From Spirulinaceae cyanobacterium SM2_1_0 (GTDB lineage: Bacteria > Cyanobacteriota > Cyanobacteriia > Cyanobacteriales > Spirulinaceae), in contig JAAUTY010000059.1 in assembly GCA_012031265.1 (NCBI GenBank), positions 1-32,090 on the forward strand: 32,090 nt of DNA, in the 5' to 3' direction. The notes below the pieces were generated by a model. It had not been told where the DNA came from and did no database searches. It saw only the letters and a list, made by a program, of their open reading frames with translations. Positions 8,004 through 16,590 of this stretch are shown in pieces (within the stretch, counting starts at the first letter, position 1; every line of letters begins with the position of its first letter). A program made the position numbers and the translations under genes.

Positions 8004-9905
8004 CTAAGTGCCTGGAAACTCCTGCACTACTGCCGTTGTGCCGGGAATGTCCGTCAGCGGCTCGGCCTGACCGCCGAGATAGCGTGCCAGGAAGTTTTCG
8101 GCGAGAGCGTAGAAGTGGAGGCGATTTTCGGGGCGGGCGAAACCGTGACCTTCATCCGAGTAGAGGGCATAGGTGACTGGCTTAGCCGCCGTGCGCATGG
8201 CGGCGACGATCTGCTCGCTCTCGGCTTTTTTGACGCGGGGATCGTTTGCCCCTTGGCCGATGAGCAGTGGTTTTTCGATCTGGTCAGCGGCGAAGAGGGG
8301 CGATCGCGCCTGCAAAAACTCCGGCTCCGTCTCCGGATTACCCAGGCGGTGATACATCATCGCCAACAGCGGTGTCCAGTAGGGTGGAATACTCTCGAGT
8401 AACGTCAGCAAATTACTCGGCCCGACAATATCCACACCGCAAGCGAACACCGTCGGCGTGAAGGCTAGTCCCGCTAGCGCGGCATAGCCGCCGTAGGAGC
8501 CGCCCATGATCGCCACCCGTTGCGGATCGGCAATACCCTGCTCGACCAACCAATTGACCCCATCGATCAAGTCATCGTGCATTTTCGCGCCCCATTCGCG
8601 ATTGCCCGCATTCAAAAACGCCTTGCCATAGCCCGTTGAGCCACGATAGTTGATTTGGAGCACGGCATAACCCCGATTGGCCAGCCACTGGACTTCGGGG
8701 CTGTAGCCCCAGACATCGCGCACCCAAGGGCCGCCATGTACTAACAAGACGGCGGCTAAGGGGGTCTCGCCACCGAGCGGTAGCGTCAGGTAACCGTGCA
8801 GTGTCAGCCCGTCGCGGGCGGCTAGGGAGATGGGTTTGATCGGTACGAGGGGCTGAGCTTCGAGTTCCGGCTGATTACTAAAGAGCAATTCGCTCTGGCG
8901 GCTGGTGCGGTCGTAGCGGTAGTAGTACACGGGGCCGTCGTCGGTGATGTAGGCGACTAGCCAAATGTTGTCGGCGAGATCGCGACTGACGATGTGGAAT
9001 TCACCGGGGCGCACTGCGCTGAGCGCCGCGAAATCGGCTTCGATCTCGGGCGCGAGGATGTGCCAGTGGAGGCGATCGCGATAAAAGCCCACCGCTTGCA
9101 CCGTGCGCTGGGTGGGGTGCTGCACCACATCATCGACGCCATACTGCGGGTCTTCTGAGAGTACCGTCTCCTGGCGACTGCTCAGATCCAGCGCTAGCAG
9201 GCGCAGGGCGTTGGCGTCGTGGGTGCTGAGGAGGTAGAGGATCTGCCCATCGTGGCTGAAGTCCACGGCATTTCCGGACTCGTCCGGCCCCCAGTGGCGG
9301 AGCATTTCCCAATCTTGGCTGGGGTCAGAGCGATAGAGCAGAGCGCTGCCGCCGTCGGCTGTCGTGGCGATCGCTGCGCGAATCTGCAACTGTGCGTCAG
9401 CAACCCAACTGACGATGCTACCTGGATTTTCGGTATCCGGTGCCAGCGCGCCGCTGACCAGATTTAACCGGTACACATCAAAACACTGGGGATCGCGTCG
9501 GTTCAAAGCCACCAACATTTCCTGTGGTCGCTCTGGTTCTAAGCCCAGGGGCTGCGCCTTGACGCCAGGAAAAGGGGTCAGATCGCGGACGGTATTGGTC
9601 TCGATCTCGACGCGGAAGAGGTGAAAATTTTCATCGCCGTCGGTGTCTTGGGCGTAAATGAGCTGACCGGGCAGATAAGTCCAAAGATAGGCTTGGACGC
9701 CGCGCTTGGGTTCCTGGGTGAGCGGGCGGGCCTCAGTTTGATCGGCACGACGCACCCAAACCTGCAAGACATCCTGTTCATTGGGCGCGAGATAGGCGAG
9801 ATACTGACCGTCGTGGGAGAGCTGGGGATTGGCGCGCTGAGGATTGCCGAAGAGGACAGTGCGCGGAATCAGAGGCGGAAAAGTGAGGTCAGCAGAAGTC
9901 GCCAC
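8004..9905 (-). CDS. S9 family (prolyl oligopeptidase-type) serine peptidase
   Basis: The 633-residue product fits acylaminoacyl/dipeptidyl peptidases of family S9. Residues ~20-370 read as a beta-propeller built of WD-like blades (for example LSHDGQYLAYLAP and VDFSHDGQILYLLS), which gates substrate. Residues ~380-633 form the alpha/beta hydrolase with the catalytic triad Ser470 (MGGSYGGYAA), Asp555 (GANDPRV) and His587 (SDEGHGFARP). The spacing of these residues is normal. No signal peptide is seen, so a cytoplasmic role in degrading small peptides is likely. The GTG start is supported by homology beginning soon after it; an upstream ATG (9919) is out of frame. It converges with recJ and is 228 bp downstream of aspA on the same strand. 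Confidence 0.93.
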   Translation of the reverse strand: MATSADLTFPPLIPRTVLFGNPQRANPQLSHDGQYLAYLAPNEQDVLQVWVRRADQTEARPLTQEPKRGVQAYLWTYLPGQLIYAQDTDGDENFHLFRVEIETNTVRDLTPFPGVKAQPLGLEPERPQEMLVALNRRDPQCFDVYRLNLVSGALAPDTENPGSIVSWVADAQLQIRAAIATTADGGSALLYRSDPSQDWEMLRHWGPDESGNAVDFSHDGQILYLLSTHDANALRLLALDLSSRQETVLSEDPQYGVDDVVQHPTQRTVQAVGFYRDRLHWHILAPEIEADFAALSAVRPGEFHIVSRDLADNIWLVAYITDDGPVYYYRYDRTSRQSELLFSNQPELEAQPLVPIKPISLAARDGLTLHGYLTLPLGGETPLAAVLLVHGGPWVRDVWGYSPEVQWLANRGYAVLQINYRGSTGYGKAFLNAGNREWGAKMHDDLIDGVNWLVEQGIADPQRVAIMGGSYGGYAALAGLAFTPTVFACGVDIVGPSNLLTLLESIPPYWTPLLAMMYHRLGNPETEPEFLQARSPLFAADQIEKPLLIGQGANDPRVKKAESEQIVAAMRTAAKPVTYALYSDEGHGFARPENRLHFYALAENFLARYLGGQAEPLTDIPGTTAVVQEFPGT

Positions 9906-10050
9906 AGTCGCGGTTCCATAAAAGTTTACTGGCTCTTACTTTAGCTTGCGAGCGGCGATCGCCGTGTAGTCTATGCTGCCAGCGCTGTCATCAGAACCAG
10001 CGTATTGCAATCGGTGCTCATGCCAGTCTCGGGCTAGTACCGCTACGCGG

Positions 10051-10067
10051 AATTTTGAGTTTTGAGT
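10051..10067. repeat. TTTTGAG heptamer repeat copy
   Basis: AATTTTGAGTTTTGAGT follows TAGTACCGCTACGCGG in the spacer between the S9 peptidase gene and aspA. It is the same type of short array as at the end of recJ and looks like a dispersed intergenic repeat; no gene is disrupted. Confidence 0.55.
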
Positions 10068-10133
10068 GATGAGTGCAGACAATACGGGCATCCTACGGAT
10101 CTTGAATGAGGATCTCATTTCCGCCGCCTTGTA

Positions 10134-11531
10134 CTAGTCTGGCAGGGCGCTCATCTTCTCCAAGTCCAGGATTTCCGCCAGTTCTGGCTCGCTCAGCAGT
10201 CCCTTCGCCAGGACGATCTGGCGGATTGGTTGCCCGGTTGCCAGGGATTCTTTGGCAACGGCGGCGGCATTGAGGTAGCCGATGTGGGGATTGAGGGCGG
10301 TGACCAGGGCGAGGCTGCTCTCGGCATAGGCGAGGCAGCGATCGCGCCGGGCCTCGATGCCGATTAGACAGCGATCACTCCAGACGCCGATCGCATTGCC
10401 CAAAATTTCGATGCTGTGAATCAGGTCGTAGGCGATCAGCGGCATCATCACATTCAGCTCCAACTGACCGGCTTGGGCGGCGAGGGCGATCGCGCTGTCG
10501 TAGCCCATGACCTGGAAGCAGACCATCGAGAGCATTTCGGCCAGCACGGGATTGTATTTACCCGGCATGATCGAGGAGCCGGGTTGCACGGGGGGGAGTT
10601 GGATCTCCTTGAAGCCGGTCAGCGGCCCCGAGTCCAGGAGTCGCAGATCATGGGAAATTTTGACTAAATCCTGAGCCAAATTTCGCAACGCACCCGAAAC
10701 GGCGACAAACGGAGCCATACTCTGCATCGCCGCCATCAGGTGCGGCGCGCTGCGGAGCGGCAGATCCAGAAATCCGGCGAGCAACTCGGCGACCCGCCCG
10801 CGATACTGCGGATGCGTATTCAACCCTGTCCCCGCTGCGCTACCGCCTAGACCCAGCGTGTAGAGATCCGCCGCCGCGAACTTGAGGCGGCGCAGGTGAT
10901 CGCTGAGGATGCGTGCCCAGGCCCGGAAGTCTTCGCCCAGACGGACTGGAACCGCATCTTGCAGATGGGTACGACCGGATTTGACGACGGTTTGAAATTC
11001 GGCGGCTTTGGCATTGAGCGCGGCGATCGCCCGCTCCAGCGCCGAGAAGAGCGAGCGATCTAGGGCCAGCAGCGCCCCGATGCGAATCGCGGTGGGGATG
11101 ACATCATTGGTCGATTGCCCGTAGTTCACATGGTCGTTGGGGCTGAGGCGTTGATAGTTGCCTTTTTGATCACCGAGTAGCTCCAGGCCGCGATTCGCTA
11201 GCACTTCGTTGAGGTTCATGTGGTGCGATGTCCCGGCCCCGGCCTGATAAACATCGACGACAAACTGTTCGCGGTGCTGTCCCTGCAAGATTTCATCCGC
11301 CGCTTGCACGATCACCTGGCTCAGCTCGGTGGGAATGCAGCCCAGTTCGCCATTGGCGATCGCCGTCGCTTTTTTAATCAGCACCCCGGCTTCGACGTAG
11401 GTTGGCAGGGGCCGCAGACCGCTGATCGGGAAATTTTCGGTGGCGCGGAGGGTTTGAATCCCGTAGTAGGCGCTGTCGGGGAGCTGGCGATCGCCTAGGG
11501 AATCGCGTTCGGCACGAGTGGAATCAGTCAC
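10134..11531 (-). CDS. aspA: Aspartate ammonia-lyase
   Basis: Deaminates L-aspartate reversibly to fumarate and ammonia in the cytoplasm; the family is homotetrameric. The product belongs to the aspartase/fumarase superfamily, with the signature GSSIMPGKYNPV (Ser319-Ser320 here) in the catalytic loop, plus SGRTHLQDA and GQSTNDVIPTA, both conserved blocks at subunit-shared active sites. From the chosen GTG the length is 465 residues, close to typical aspartase (~470). A longer frame from 11654 adds 41 residues without family similarity. No strong ribosome-binding site marks the start. The very similar class II fumarase cannot be fully excluded, but the overall pattern favours aspartase. Confidence 0.87.
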   Translation of the reverse strand: MTDSTRAERDSLGDRQLPDSAYYGIQTLRATENFPISGLRPLPTYVEAGVLIKKATAIANGELGCIPTELSQVIVQAADEILQGQHREQFVVDVYQAGAGTSHHMNLNEVLANRGLELLGDQKGNYQRLSPNDHVNYGQSTNDVIPTAIRIGALLALDRSLFSALERAIAALNAKAAEFQTVVKSGRTHLQDAVPVRLGEDFRAWARILSDHLRRLKFAAADLYTLGLGGSAAGTGLNTHPQYRGRVAELLAGFLDLPLRSAPHLMAAMQSMAPFVAVSGALRNLAQDLVKISHDLRLLDSGPLTGFKEIQLPPVQPGSSIMPGKYNPVLAEMLSMVCFQVMGYDSAIALAAQAGQLELNVMMPLIAYDLIHSIEILGNAIGVWSDRCLIGIEARRDRCLAYAESSLALVTALNPHIGYLNAAAVAKESLATGQPIRQIVLAKGLLSEPELAEILDLEKMSALPD

Positions 11532-11890
11532 GATGGTAGCAAAGTTGGCGGGCACCAAAGGTCTTGAGAACTCAGAATACCGTAGTCTGACTGCCCCGGC
11601 GTCGCCAGTCTGCTCCCAACGCCATCCACTGCTGGACTCAGTGCCGCTGCCCAATCACATCAACCCGGTGCTCATTTGGCTTGACTGAACTGACGATAAA
11701 GCTTTCATGAAGCGATCGCGGCTCGCCAGCATACTTCTGGATTCATACTGAACTCCTGAAGCGCAAATCTTCGGGTGATCAAGGGGAATTCCTCAAAAAG
11801 GATGCTGCGACGGTTGCAACCGGTTCGAGCAACGGACAAGGCTCGGGAGGCGGTGGAGTCTCATTGGGCAACGGCAGCACCTGCAATCAG
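11532..11890. other. Spacer upstream of aspA
   Basis: No gene is confidently supported. Between about 11765 and 11920 the plus strand reads well in two frames (one Gly/Ser-rich, GSSNGQGSGGGG; one basic, KRMLRRLQPVRATDKAREAV), but neither has a clear start with a ribosome-binding site, and neither is a family I know. The aspA promoter must lie here. One HIP1 site is at about 11712. Confidence 0.4.
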
Positions 11891-12079
11891 CTAGGCGGAA
11901 GCCATGACCAAGCTGGGGCGTTGACCAAAAGCCGGGCAGGCACGATAAGCCAGGTGCATCGGGTAGCCATACTCGGCGTAAATGGCATCAACGTGGCGAA
12001 TCGCCGCTTCCTCGGTTTCGTAAGTTTGCAAAACCCGTTCTCGACCCCGCGCGTTCCGAACTCGAACTTCCCAACGCAT
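11891..12079 (-). CDS. Small conserved-looking hypothetical protein (62 aa)
   Basis: ATG start with an AAGGG-containing purine stretch about 9 nt upstream. The product begins MRWEVRVRNARGRERV and continues with an alternating charged pattern, QTYETEEAAIRHVDAIYAEY. This reads as beta-strand then helix and is far more protein-like than the overlapping 65-residue frame. It is soluble, basic at the N-terminus and has a single Cys. I recall similar short proteins in cyanobacterial genomes but know no function. It lies between the NarL-type regulator gene and aspA on the same strand. Confidence 0.6.
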   Translation of the reverse strand: MRWEVRVRNARGRERVLQTYETEEAAIRHVDAIYAEYGYPMHLAYRACPAFGQRPSLVMASA

Positions 12080-12439
12080 AGCAACTTACCCTTAATTCAG
12101 CAGAGCCAGAGACGGCAAAACTCATCACCAACTTTTGTGAAGTTTTCATGAACTTTACCTAGCTCAGATTGTAAAAACGGCCTACTGATCCCGACCTCAG
12201 TAGAAACAACTAACTTTTCTACGCTTTGCCAATCTGCCAAAGCCGACTTTGGCTTGGAGCCAAGCCTCTCTTCCAAAGGGGCTAGGGGGGGGATCACGAG
12301 CACCAGAAACTCCTGAAGAATCTCCCAATGATCCCCCAGGCAATCAATCATCCTGGCACTGACTATAGATGGTGGGGCGATCGCGACCCACCCGGTTCCT
12401 CAACTCGGCAATCTGATGACGGCTCTCCGTTGGATTCCT
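12080..12439. other. Hairpin-rich spacer between two minus-strand genes
   Basis: No gene is supported; an 84-residue minus-strand frame (12097-12351) is produced by repeat sequence. The spacer instead holds three stem-loops at 12237-12337 (listed separately) and a HIP1 site near 12377. On the minus strand it separates the regulator gene stop from the small 62-residue gene, so it could end the regulator transcript or form the leader of the small gene. Confidence 0.5.
12237..12337. repeat. Cluster of three stem-loops
   Basis: CCAAAG/CTTTGG (12237-12242 with 12247-12252, 4-nt loop) overlaps by two bases with GGCTTGG/CCAAGCC (12251-12257 with 12260-12266), so the two are partly exclusive. A third, GGGGGATCA/TGATCCCCC (12288-12296 with 12329-12337), has a 32-nt loop. 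It may be a small structured RNA, an attenuator-like leader or a palindromic repeat; the sequence alone does not decide. Confidence 0.5.
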
Positions 12440-13084
12440 CTAAGCCTGGTTGCTCTCAATCGCCCAGCGCGCTAGCTCCGTGCGGTTGTGCAGGCTGGTC
12501 TTGTTGAGCATATTAGAGACATGGCTCTCGATCGTCCGCTGGCTGACATTGAGCTTGGCGGCGATGTCGCGGTTCGCCATACCCTGAGCGACGAGTTGCA
12601 CCACCTTCAGCTCGGTCGGCGTCAGCTCGACATTATCCGGCACTTGCAGCCGCGATGCCGAATCGCTCATCCGGCCGCGACCGCTCAGGCGCTCGGCTTG
12701 CTTGAGCGAGGATTCCACCTGAGCGACTAGCTCTTCTGGCTCAAATGGCTTGACCATGTAAACATCGGCCCCTTTGCTCAAGCCCCTGACCCGATCCTGG
12801 CTTTGGCCTTTGGCGGAGAGGAAGAGGAAGGGAATCCAGTCAAAACTGGGATTGTCACGAACGTGCTCGACGAAAGTGTAGCCGTCCATTTCCGGCATCA
12901 TGATGTCGCAAATAATCATATCCGGCACTTGCTGGCCGAGTAGTTCTAGGGCTTCGCGGCCGTTTTCAGCCGTTGTGACTTGGTAGCCGCGAAATTCTAG
13001 ATAGTCTTTGACCAGCAAGATGAGGTTGGGATCGTCATCAATCAGCAGTAACTTTCTGCTCTCGCTCGAAGCGCTATTACTCAT
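12440..13084 (-). CDS. NarL/LuxR-type response regulator (Ycf29-like)
   Basis: Two-domain DNA-binding response regulator of 214 residues. The receiver domain has the acidic cluster Asp16-18 (LLIDDDPN), phospho-acceptor Asp60 (MIICDIMMPEMDG) and Lys112 (VKPFEPEEL). A Ser/Arg-rich linker (~128-148) precedes a LuxR/GerE helix-turn-helix at ~150-212, with TPTELKVVQLVAQG, MANRDIAAKLNVSQRTIESH and HVSNMLNK. Overall pattern and length fit the cyanobacterial/plastid Ycf29 group, whose target genes are poorly defined. It starts 49 bp after the stop of the ferredoxin-like gene on the same strand, suggesting cotranscription and possible redox-linked control (inference). Confidence 0.9.
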   Translation of the reverse strand: MSNSASSESRKLLLIDDDPNLILLVKDYLEFRGYQVTTAENGREALELLGQQVPDMIICDIMMPEMDGYTFVEHVRDNPSFDWIPFLFLSAKGQSQDRVRGLSKGADVYMVKPFEPEELVAQVESSLKQAERLSGRGRMSDSASRLQVPDNVELTPTELKVVQLVAQGMANRDIAAKLNVSQRTIESHVSNMLNKTSLHNRTELARWAIESNQA

Positions 13085-13133
13085 GACAGCCTATCTACAG
13101 TACAGTCTGGGCAGCGAGTCCTACAGGAGCCGC

Positions 13134-13631
13134 TCAAGGGGAATTGGGCGCTAATGGATCGCCATCATTATTACCTAACTCTGCTGAAGCCGTTTGTTCA
13201 GCCGGGGCTCCGAGGGCGATCGCCGGTAACGGTTGTTGGCAGAAGAGATATTCGGCGACCGGGCGATCGCCCAGTAGATGTTCCTGAATGATACGCTCCA
13301 CTACCTCCGGTGTGACGCGGCGATACCAGATGCCATCTGGATAGACTAGCAAGATCGGCCCCTCGGCACAAACTCGTAAGCAGTTGGCTTTGGTGCGAAA
13401 GATGAGTGTACCGGGACGCTCCGCTTGGGGTTGGTCAAGCCCTAGCTCCTTCAGACGGCGTTTCAGGTAGTCCCAGGTTTCCAGACCAGCCGCTTTCGGG
13501 CAGCACTTGGGCTTGGTCTGATCGGCGCAGAGCAAGAGGTGCCGCTGGATTTGGGCTAAGCCGAGTTGGTTGGCGATCGCCGCCAGCGATGGCGTAGCCG
13601 CCACCGGTGCGGGGAAAGATTCGACAGACAT
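13134..13631 (-). CDS. Thioredoxin-like [2Fe-2S] ferredoxin domain protein
   Basis: The 165-residue product has the cysteine layout of thioredoxin-fold ferredoxins: Cys35 ([13 protein letters not shown]), Cys43/Cys44, then Cys84 and Cys88 ([10 protein letters not shown]), followed by [10 protein letters not shown] and the helix [13 protein letters not shown]. Four of the five probably bind one [2Fe-2S] cluster. An Ala/Gln-rich tail (~135-165) is outside the domain. The ATG at 13631 is preferred to a TTG at 13670 because homology begins only around residue 28 and TTG is rare; neither has a good ribosome-binding site. It sits between clpB and the NarL-type regulator. An electron-transfer or redox-sensing role is family-based; the partner is unknown. 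Confidence 0.85.
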   Translation of the reverse strand: MSVESFPAPVAATPSLAAIANQLGLAQIQRHLLLCADQTKPKCCPKAAGLETWDYLKRRLKELGLDQPQAERPGTLIFRTKANCLRVCAEGPILLVYPDGIWYRRVTPEVVERIIQEHLLGDRPVAEYLFCQQPLPAIALGAPAEQTASAELGNNDGDPLAPNSP

Positions 13632-13756
13632 ACAAAAGGAGGGCAAATGAGTAACGCTGGCCTTCGCCAAGCCATTCTGCCCTCCATTCTAATCTGAGCA
13701 CCGCTCCGACCTTCAATCCTGACCCGCGATCCGGGTCAGCGCAGCTCACCGCGTTG

Positions 13757-16374
13757 TTAGGTCGTCGCTAGCTCGGCTGCCAGCCGCTTGAAGGCGAGGC
13801 GCTCGTGCTCGACATCGACGAAGATCGTGTCGCCCTCCGTAAAGCTGCCGCGTAGAATCGCCTTGGCGATGTGTGTCTCTAGCTCGCGCTGGATGGCGCG
13901 CTTCAGTGGTCGCGCACCATAGACCGGGTCGTAGCCGACCTCGGCGAGGAAGTCGAGGGCTGCTTCTGAGAGCTTCAGCGCCAGTTTTTGCTCGACGAGG
14001 CGATCGCGCAGTCGCTCCACCTGAAGCTGCACGATGCGGCGCAGTTCTGACTTGGCGAGACTGTGGAAGATCACCGTGTCATCGATACGGTTGAGGAATT
14101 CGGGACGGAAGTTGGCGCGCATCGCATCCATGACGCGCGATCGCATTTCCTCGTACTGCGAATCATCGCCCGCCAGATCGAGAATGAACTGTGAGCCGAT
14201 GTTGCTGGTCATGATCACGATCGCATTTTTGAAGTCCACCGTCCGCCCCTGGGAATCGGTCAGGCGGCCGTCATCCAAGATTTGCAGCATCAGGTTAAAC
14301 ACATCAGCGTGCGCCTTTTCGATCTCGTCGAAGAGGATCACCGAGTAGGGCCGACGGCGGACGGCTTCCGTCAGTTGCCCGCCCTGCTCGTAGCCAACAT
14401 AGCCCGGCGGCGCACCGACCAAGCGGGAGACGCTGTGTTTCTCCATGTACTCCGACATATCGATCCGCACCATCGCATTCTCGGTGTCGAAGAGGTTGGC
14501 GGCGAGGGCCTTGGCGAGTTCGGTTTTACCCACCCCCGTGGGGCCGAGGAAGATGAAACTAGCGATCGGGCGGTTGGGGTCAGCAAGACCGGCGCGCGAT
14601 CGCTGGATCGCGTCCGCTACCATCGTCACCGCTTCGTCCTGACCGACGACGCGCTCGTGCAGCTCCGCCTCTAGTTGCAGCAGCTTTTCCTTTTCGGAGG
14701 CAATGAGTTTGTTGAGCGGAATCCCCGTCCACTTAGAAATAATTTCGGCGATGTCGCTCTCAAGCACTTCCTCGCGCAGGAGGGAGCTGCTGCTGGTTTG
14801 AATCTCGTCCAGCTTCGCCTCCGCCTCTTGCACTTGCCGTTGCAGATCGGTGAGCTTGCCATAGCGCAATTCTGCGGCCCGATTCAGGTCGTAGTCGCGC
14901 TCGGCTTGCTGAATCTCGACATTCACTTGGTCGATGGTTTCGCGCAGGGTACGAATTTGGTCAATGACCTGCTTTTCGCCCTGCCACTGAGCGTTGAGCC
15001 GTGATTGCTCTTCCTTAAGATCCGCTAGCTCTTTGTCTAGGCGATCGAGACGCTGCTTTGAGGCCTGATCTTCTTCGCGGTGAAGGGACAGACGCTCCAT
15101 TTCCCGTTGCAGAATTTTGCGATCCACCTCATCCAATTCCTCGGGCTTGGAGGTGATCTCCATCTTGAGTTTCGCCGCCGATTCATCGACGAGATCAATC
15201 GCTTTGTCGGGGAGGAAGCGATCGCTGATGTAACGATCCGACAGCATCGCCGCCGCGACCAAGGCCGTGTCAGCGATCTTGACGCCGTGATGCACCTCGT
15301 AGCGCTCCTTCAGACCACGCAGAATCGAAATCGCGTCAGTCACCGAAGGTTCATCAACATAGACTTCCTGGAAGCGTCGTTCCAGTGCGGCATCTTTCTC
15401 AATATATTGCCGGTATTCATCCAGCGTCGTCGCGCCGATGCAACGCAACTCGCCCCGCGCCAGCATTGGTTTCAGCAAGTTGCTCGCATCCATCGCGCCC
15501 TGGGTCGCGCCCGCGCCGACGACAGTGTGGATCTCGTCGATGAACATGACGATTTGCCCATCAGATTCGGTCACTTCCTTGAGCACCGCTTTCAGACGCT
15601 CTTCAAACTCGCCGCGATACTTCGCCCCGGCGATCAGCGCCCCTAGGTCGAGACCGATGACTTTGCGATCAAGGAGCGAATCGGGCACGTCGCGGCTGAC
15701 GATGCGTTGGGCTAGCCCTCGACGATCGCGGTTTTACCGACACCGGGCTCCCCGATCAGTACCGGATTGTTCTTCGTGCGGCGCGAGAGGATCTGGACGG
15801 TGCGGCGAATCTCCTCGTCGCGACCGATGACCGGGTCGAGCTTGCCGTTGCGGGCTAGTTCCGTCAGGTCACGGCCATATTTCTCGAGCGCATCGTACTT
15901 GCCTTCAGGGTTCTGGTCGGTCACAGTCTGGTTGCCTCGAATCGCTTTGATCGCTTCTCTCAGTTTAGTTTCGGTCAGACCGACTTCATTAAATAGGGTC
16001 TTGCCGAGGCGGTTGTCTTGGGCGTAGGCGAGGAGCAGGTGCTCGATCGAGATGAAGTCATCGCCAAACTCCTGTTGTAATTCTTTCGCCCGATCCAGTA
16101 AGCGATCCAGGCTTTGACCGAGATAGATCGACTGGCTGCTTTGGGAGAGCTTCGGCTGGCGATCGACGAATTCAGCCGTCTTGTCGCGGATCTGCGACAC
16201 GCTCAGACCGGCTTTGTTGAGGATACTGCTGGCGAGTCCTTCCTGTTCGAGCAGAGCGACCATCAGGTGCTCGCTTTCGATCTGTTGGTGGCGATTTTGC
16301 TTGGCGATCTCGGGCGTTTTGACCACCGCCGCCCAGGCTTTTTCGGTAAATTGGTTGCGATCTGTGGGTTGCAC
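13757..16374 (-). pseudogene. clpB: ClpB disaggregase gene interrupted by a single-base frameshift
   Basis: ClpB is a hexameric AAA+ chaperone that rescues aggregated proteins with DnaK. The GTG start at 16374 has GGAGG 10 nt upstream. Residues 1-150 are the Clp N-domain repeats. NBD1 has Walker A GEPGVGKT (208-215), then the frame meets TAG at 15714-15712 right after AIVEG (residue 220). The next frame continues exactly where ClpB should ([16 protein letters not shown]), through Walker B FIDEIHT, the ClpB coiled-coil M domain, NBD2 Walker A GPTGVGKT and [10 protein letters not shown] to a normal C-terminus. One added C near 15715 (GGCCTAGCC instead of GGCTAGCC) restores about 872 codons, the standard ClpB length. 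Both parts are otherwise intact, so a sequencing error or very recent mutation is likelier than old decay. Confidence 0.9.
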
Positions 16375-16590
16375 GCGCTTCAAACCTCCCGCTGCGATTG
16401 CGATCGCGGGTGACCCTCCGAGTCCCACCCGCATTGCCATTGTAGTGAACCGTTTGGCAGCATCTGGGCGGGCGATCGCCACTCTGGCCGGGCGGATTCC
16501 TCGCTGTTTTGCCCCCAGAAACGCAATGCGCCCTTCACCGTATGCCCATAAAGTAAAATAAAGCGAGACCTCTCTGACGGGCGATCGCCG
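16375..16590. promoter_or_regulatory. Divergent promoter region of clpB and the SulP gene
   Basis: The 216-bp spacer separates two divergent starts, so it must contain promoters in both directions. An AT-rich block (TAAAGTAAAATAAAG, about 16550-16564) near the SulP gene is the best place for a -10 element on either strand. No CIRCE-type inverted repeat was recognised. Two HIP1 sites occur. Confidence 0.4.

Noticed and set aside
11532-11654. N-terminal extension of aspA
   Set aside because: The 41 extra residues do not resemble aspartase, and the GTG at 11531 gives the normal family length.
12097-12351. 84-residue minus-strand frame
   Set aside because: Arises from hairpin and repeat sequence (PLAPLEERLGSKP), and no start context was found.
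15700-15730. Programmed ribosomal frameshifting in clpB
   Set aside because: No slippery heptamer or downstream stimulatory structure is evident and ClpB is not known to use one; a missing base is simpler.
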